Position numbers and translations under genes: made by a program. Shown piece by piece: positions 5,772-7,341 of a stretch of 7,341 bases of DNA. The stretch covers positions 1 through 7,341 of the forward strand of contig JAKAMV010000510.1 in the NCBI GenBank assembly GCA_021812735.1. Direction: 5' to 3'. This stretch comes from Chloroflexota bacterium (GTDB taxonomy: Bacteria; Chloroflexota; Limnocylindria; Limnocylindrales; CSP1-4). Every line of letters starts with the position of its first letter. Within the stretch, counting starts at the first letter, position 1. The notes under the pieces were generated by a model, which worked only from the letters and a program-made list of their open reading frames with translations, was not told the origin of the DNA and ran no database searches.

Positions 5772-6167
5772 TCACTGCGCCGCCGGCTCGGGCTGATGCC
5801 AATGCCGCGCGTCCGCGCCACGGTGGGCTGCGAACCTGGGATGTCGCCGGGCGGCGAGGACCGCGACGCGGGACAGCGCGATCACGGCGACGCACGGCCC
5901 GACGAGCCGTGCGATCGTCGCATTGGGGGTTCCCGAGTACCCGAGCAGCGCTGGCGTCAGCGCGACCAGCAGGCCAAGCGCGACGTTGACGAGCTCGGGC
6001 GTCGGCTGATCGGGGTTCGCCAGCGACCAGATCCCGACCAGCGCGACGGCCGTCCCGCCGAGGAGGATGCCCCACAGGCGCACCCCGGAGGGCGTCACGC
6101 CCCACATCAGCAGCACGACGCCGAGGACGATGTTGGTCCAGTCGATCAGGGAATCCGGCGACTCCAT
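5772..6167 (-). CDS. SPW-repeat-like small membrane protein
   Basis: A 131-residue protein with two related membrane-spanning halves. Half 1 (about 7-48) begins LIDWTNIVLGVVLLMWG; half 2 (about 57-105) begins PELVNVALGLLVALTP and ends in an arginine-rich tail. The repeated plan, polar W/E-x-x-N-x-x-LG-hydrophobic followed by a second helix, is that of SPW-repeat membrane proteins of high-GC bacteria, whose function is not established. The namesake Ser-Pro-Trp triplets are degraded here (LMWG and LTPA), so the call is by plan rather than signature. Four membrane helices are expected; residues 106-131 are a charged tail rich in His and Arg. Start ATG 6167 has GGGAG seven bases upstream. It lies 130 bp after hdeD, with a strong hairpin between them, and 177 bp before doxX. 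Confidence 0.75.
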   Translation of the reverse strand: MESPDSLIDWTNIVLGVVLLMWGVTPSGVRLWGILLGGTAVALVGIWSLANPDQPTPELVNVALGLLVALTPALLGYSGTPNATIARLVGPCVAVIALSRVAVLAARRHPRFAAHRGADARHWHQPEPAAQ

Positions 6168-6201
6168 TGGTCAGCTCCCGTGCGTTGCGCCCCGACGTGA
6201 G

Positions 6202-6253
6202 AAAGGGCACCGACGCGGTCTCCCGGAACGTCCCAGAGATCCGCGTCGGTGCC
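6202..6253 (-). terminator. Rho-independent terminator-like hairpin after hdeD
   Basis: GGCACCGACGCGG (6206-6218) and CCGCGTCGGTGCC (6241-6253) are perfect 13-bp inverted arms. The stem extends inward by four pairs (TCTC/GAGA) past one bulged base, and a further GGA/TCC pairing is possible in the loop. Read on the minus strand the hairpin starts 44 bases after the hdeD stop and is followed by CTTTCTC, a short T run. This is the strongest fold seen in the window. It suits a terminator for hdeD, or a 3'-stabilising hairpin if transcription continues into the SPW gene. The right side on the plus strand has no T run. Confidence 0.7.
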
Positions 6254-6297
6254 ATCCTCGTTCGGGGCCTCCTGACCCCACGCGGGGCGTTGTGCGA

Positions 6298-6885
6298 CTA
6301 GGCCGCGGACGCGGCCTTGTTGAGGTCCTTGCCGAGCTTGTCCAGGTCGTTGTGGATGGTGTGCAGGCGATAGGCGAGCCCGAGGTCCGAGACCCCGTAT
6401 GCCATGGCCCAGATGCCCACCAGCCACGCCAGCGTGACGAGGCCGCTGCCGGGGAAGATCAGGAGCAGTGCGCCGAATGCGATCGAGAGCAGGCCCCCGA
6501 GGGCCATCCAGAACTCGCCCGCGACGAGCGTCCGGACGCGCAGCGCGAAGACGACCTGCAGGATCCCGACGACGATCGCCCACACCGCGACCACGTAGAG
6601 GAGCGCGATCGCGGTGATGCCGGGCCAGAGGAACGTGCCGATCCCGGCCAGGATGCCGACGACGGCCATCGCGCCGACGGCCCACGGGTGGCTGCGGACG
6701 AGCACGTCCCGGCGCGCGAGCGCCACGAGCAGGGCGATGCCGTCGACGAGCGCGAAAGCGCCGAAGAGGATCACGAGCACCCCGAGCGTGATACCGGGCC
6801 ACGCGAACGTGAGAACCCCGAACACGATCGAGGTGACACCGAGGAGCGCGTAGAGCCAGGAGTCGCGGTTGATCTTGCTGAGCAT
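6298..6885 (-). CDS. HdeD-like (DUF308) six-helix membrane protein
   Basis: A 195-residue inner-membrane protein built of three repeats of a two-helix hairpin (about 10-59, 68-117 and 124-174). Each repeat carries the family pattern G-x-x-x-I-x-F/A-G...-W/F-P-G: FAWPGITLG (27-35), FLWPGITAI (85-93) and LIFPGSGLV (142-150). The protein ends in a short charged amphipathic stretch (LHTIHNDLDKLGKDLNK, 174-190). HdeD of E. coli is linked to acid resistance at high cell density; most DUF308 proteins in other phyla have no proven role, so only a stress-related membrane function can be suggested. The frame is open to 7140, but the upstream 85 residues are Arg/Pro-rich. ATG 6885 follows GGAGG by nine bases and starts the first repeat. 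It is divergent to the gene at 7172 and followed by a terminator-like hairpin. Confidence 0.92.
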   Translation of the reverse strand: MLSKINRDSWLYALLGVTSIVFGVLTFAWPGITLGVLVILFGAFALVDGIALLVALARRDVLVRSHPWAVGAMAVVGILAGIGTFLWPGITAIALLYVVAVWAIVVGILQVVFALRVRTLVAGEFWMALGGLLSIAFGALLLIFPGSGLVTLAWLVGIWAMAYGVSDLGLAYRLHTIHNDLDKLGKDLNKAASAA

Positions 6886-7171
6886 CGGACGAGTCCTCCA
6901 AAGCGGTGATGCGTGTTGTCGGGGGGAAGCGTCCGGTCCAACCGGATGAGGAGTCGTCACCCGATCCGGTGGAAACCGCGTCACCGGGTCCGTGCGCGCG
7001 CCGATCCGAGGTCTGTGCGCTCGACCGGCGCGCAGCGAGCAGGGACGTGTCGGCCGACACCGGAGTGTCCGGGATCCTGACGCGGGAATCGACCGGATCG
7101 GACGAGGCTGCCTCGTCTGCCCATGCGCCAGCCTCCGCACGTACCGATCCGACGACAGGAGGCTTCCCGCA
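6886..7171. promoter_or_regulatory. Divergent intergenic region with repeated ACCGGAT/ATCCGGT elements
   Basis: This 286-bp region must hold the hdeD promoter (minus) and probably that of the plus-strand gene at 7172. It contains a 15-bp dyad TCCGGT-CCA-ACCGGA (6932-6946), an ATCCGGT at 6964-6970 inverted relative to ACCGGAT at 6941-6947, and another ACCGGAT at 7092-7098. These could be sites for one regulator. No convincing -35/-10 pair could be assigned on either strand. Confidence 0.4.
7157..7162 (+). promoter_or_regulatory. Ribosome binding site of the divergent gene
   Basis: AGGAGG on the plus strand, nine bases before ATG 7172. This perfect Shine-Dalgarno is the main reason to accept a gene there. 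Confidence 0.6.
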
Positions 7172-7341
7172 ATGACTGGTCAGGGGTCCGTGCCGAACCC
7201 GACCGCAGATGGAATGCGGCCTGAGAATGCCGCCGCGACACCGCCCGAGCGAGGTGCGAATCCCGCCTGGGATGCGCGCGCCCCGGCCGGTTCGAGAGTC
7301 TCGAAGAGCACGTCTCCGGTGCCGACGGGCGCCGCCGACAA
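7172..7341 (+). CDS. N-terminus of an unidentified divergent gene (3' end outside window)
   Basis: 56 codons from ATG 7172 remain open to the right edge, after a perfect AGGAGG nine bases upstream. The visible sequence (starting MTGQGSVPNPTADGMRPENA) is rich in Pro, Ala, Gly, Ser and Thr, with no hydrophobic stretch, signal peptide or motif. It looks like a disordered N-terminal extension of a protein whose domain lies beyond the window. The family cannot be recognised. It is the only supported plus-strand gene and may share regulatory sites with hdeD. Confidence 0.55.
   Translation, partial: MTGQGSVPNPTADGMRPENAAATPPERGANPAWDARAPAGSRVSKSTSPVPTGAAD

Overview
This is a very GC-rich bacterial window with strongly GC-biased third codon positions. 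All eight clear genes lie on the minus strand; a ninth starts divergently at the right edge. The gene types are a large MalT/LuxR-type ATP-binding regulator, HdeD-like and SPW-like membrane proteins, DoxX, a cupin and an SRPBCC protein. This mix fits a soil- or sediment-type Actinomycetota or Chloroflexota genome. That is a judgement from gene content and base composition; no marker gene in the window fixes the phylum.

Layout in the direction of transcription, right to left. An HdeD/DUF308 membrane protein (6298-6885) is followed by a very strong hairpin with a short T run. Next come a small SPW-repeat-like membrane protein (5772-6167), a DoxX-family membrane protein starting at GTG (5229-5594) and a single-domain cupin (4727-5182). 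A 215-bp spacer carrying a 7-bp-arm dyad precedes an 890-residue regulator with an N-terminal P-loop NTPase and a C-terminal LuxR helix-turn-helix (1839-4511). A 71-residue uncharacterised protein follows 50 bp later (1573-1788). After a 499-bp gap without a convincing gene comes a two-gene unit: an SRPBCC/polyketide-cyclase-like protein (603-1073) and, 15 bp downstream, the N-terminal part of an M20 metallopeptidase that runs off the left edge. Facing the opposite way from hdeD, a plus-strand gene with a strong ribosome binding site begins at 7172; only a disordered-looking N-terminus is visible.

How they may work together: hdeD, SPW, doxX and the cupin look like a small membrane- or redox-stress neighbourhood next to a regulator that could control it. 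doxX and the cupin are close enough to be co-transcribed, and so are the regulator and its 71-residue partner. SRPBCC and M20 are probably an independent unit. No mobile element, CRISPR array, tRNA, rRNA or phage signature was seen. The points most worth a second look are the small protein paired with the regulator, the hdeD-SPW hairpin, and the dyads and short repeats in the spacers upstream of the regulator, doxX and hdeD. No clearly new multi-gene system is evident.
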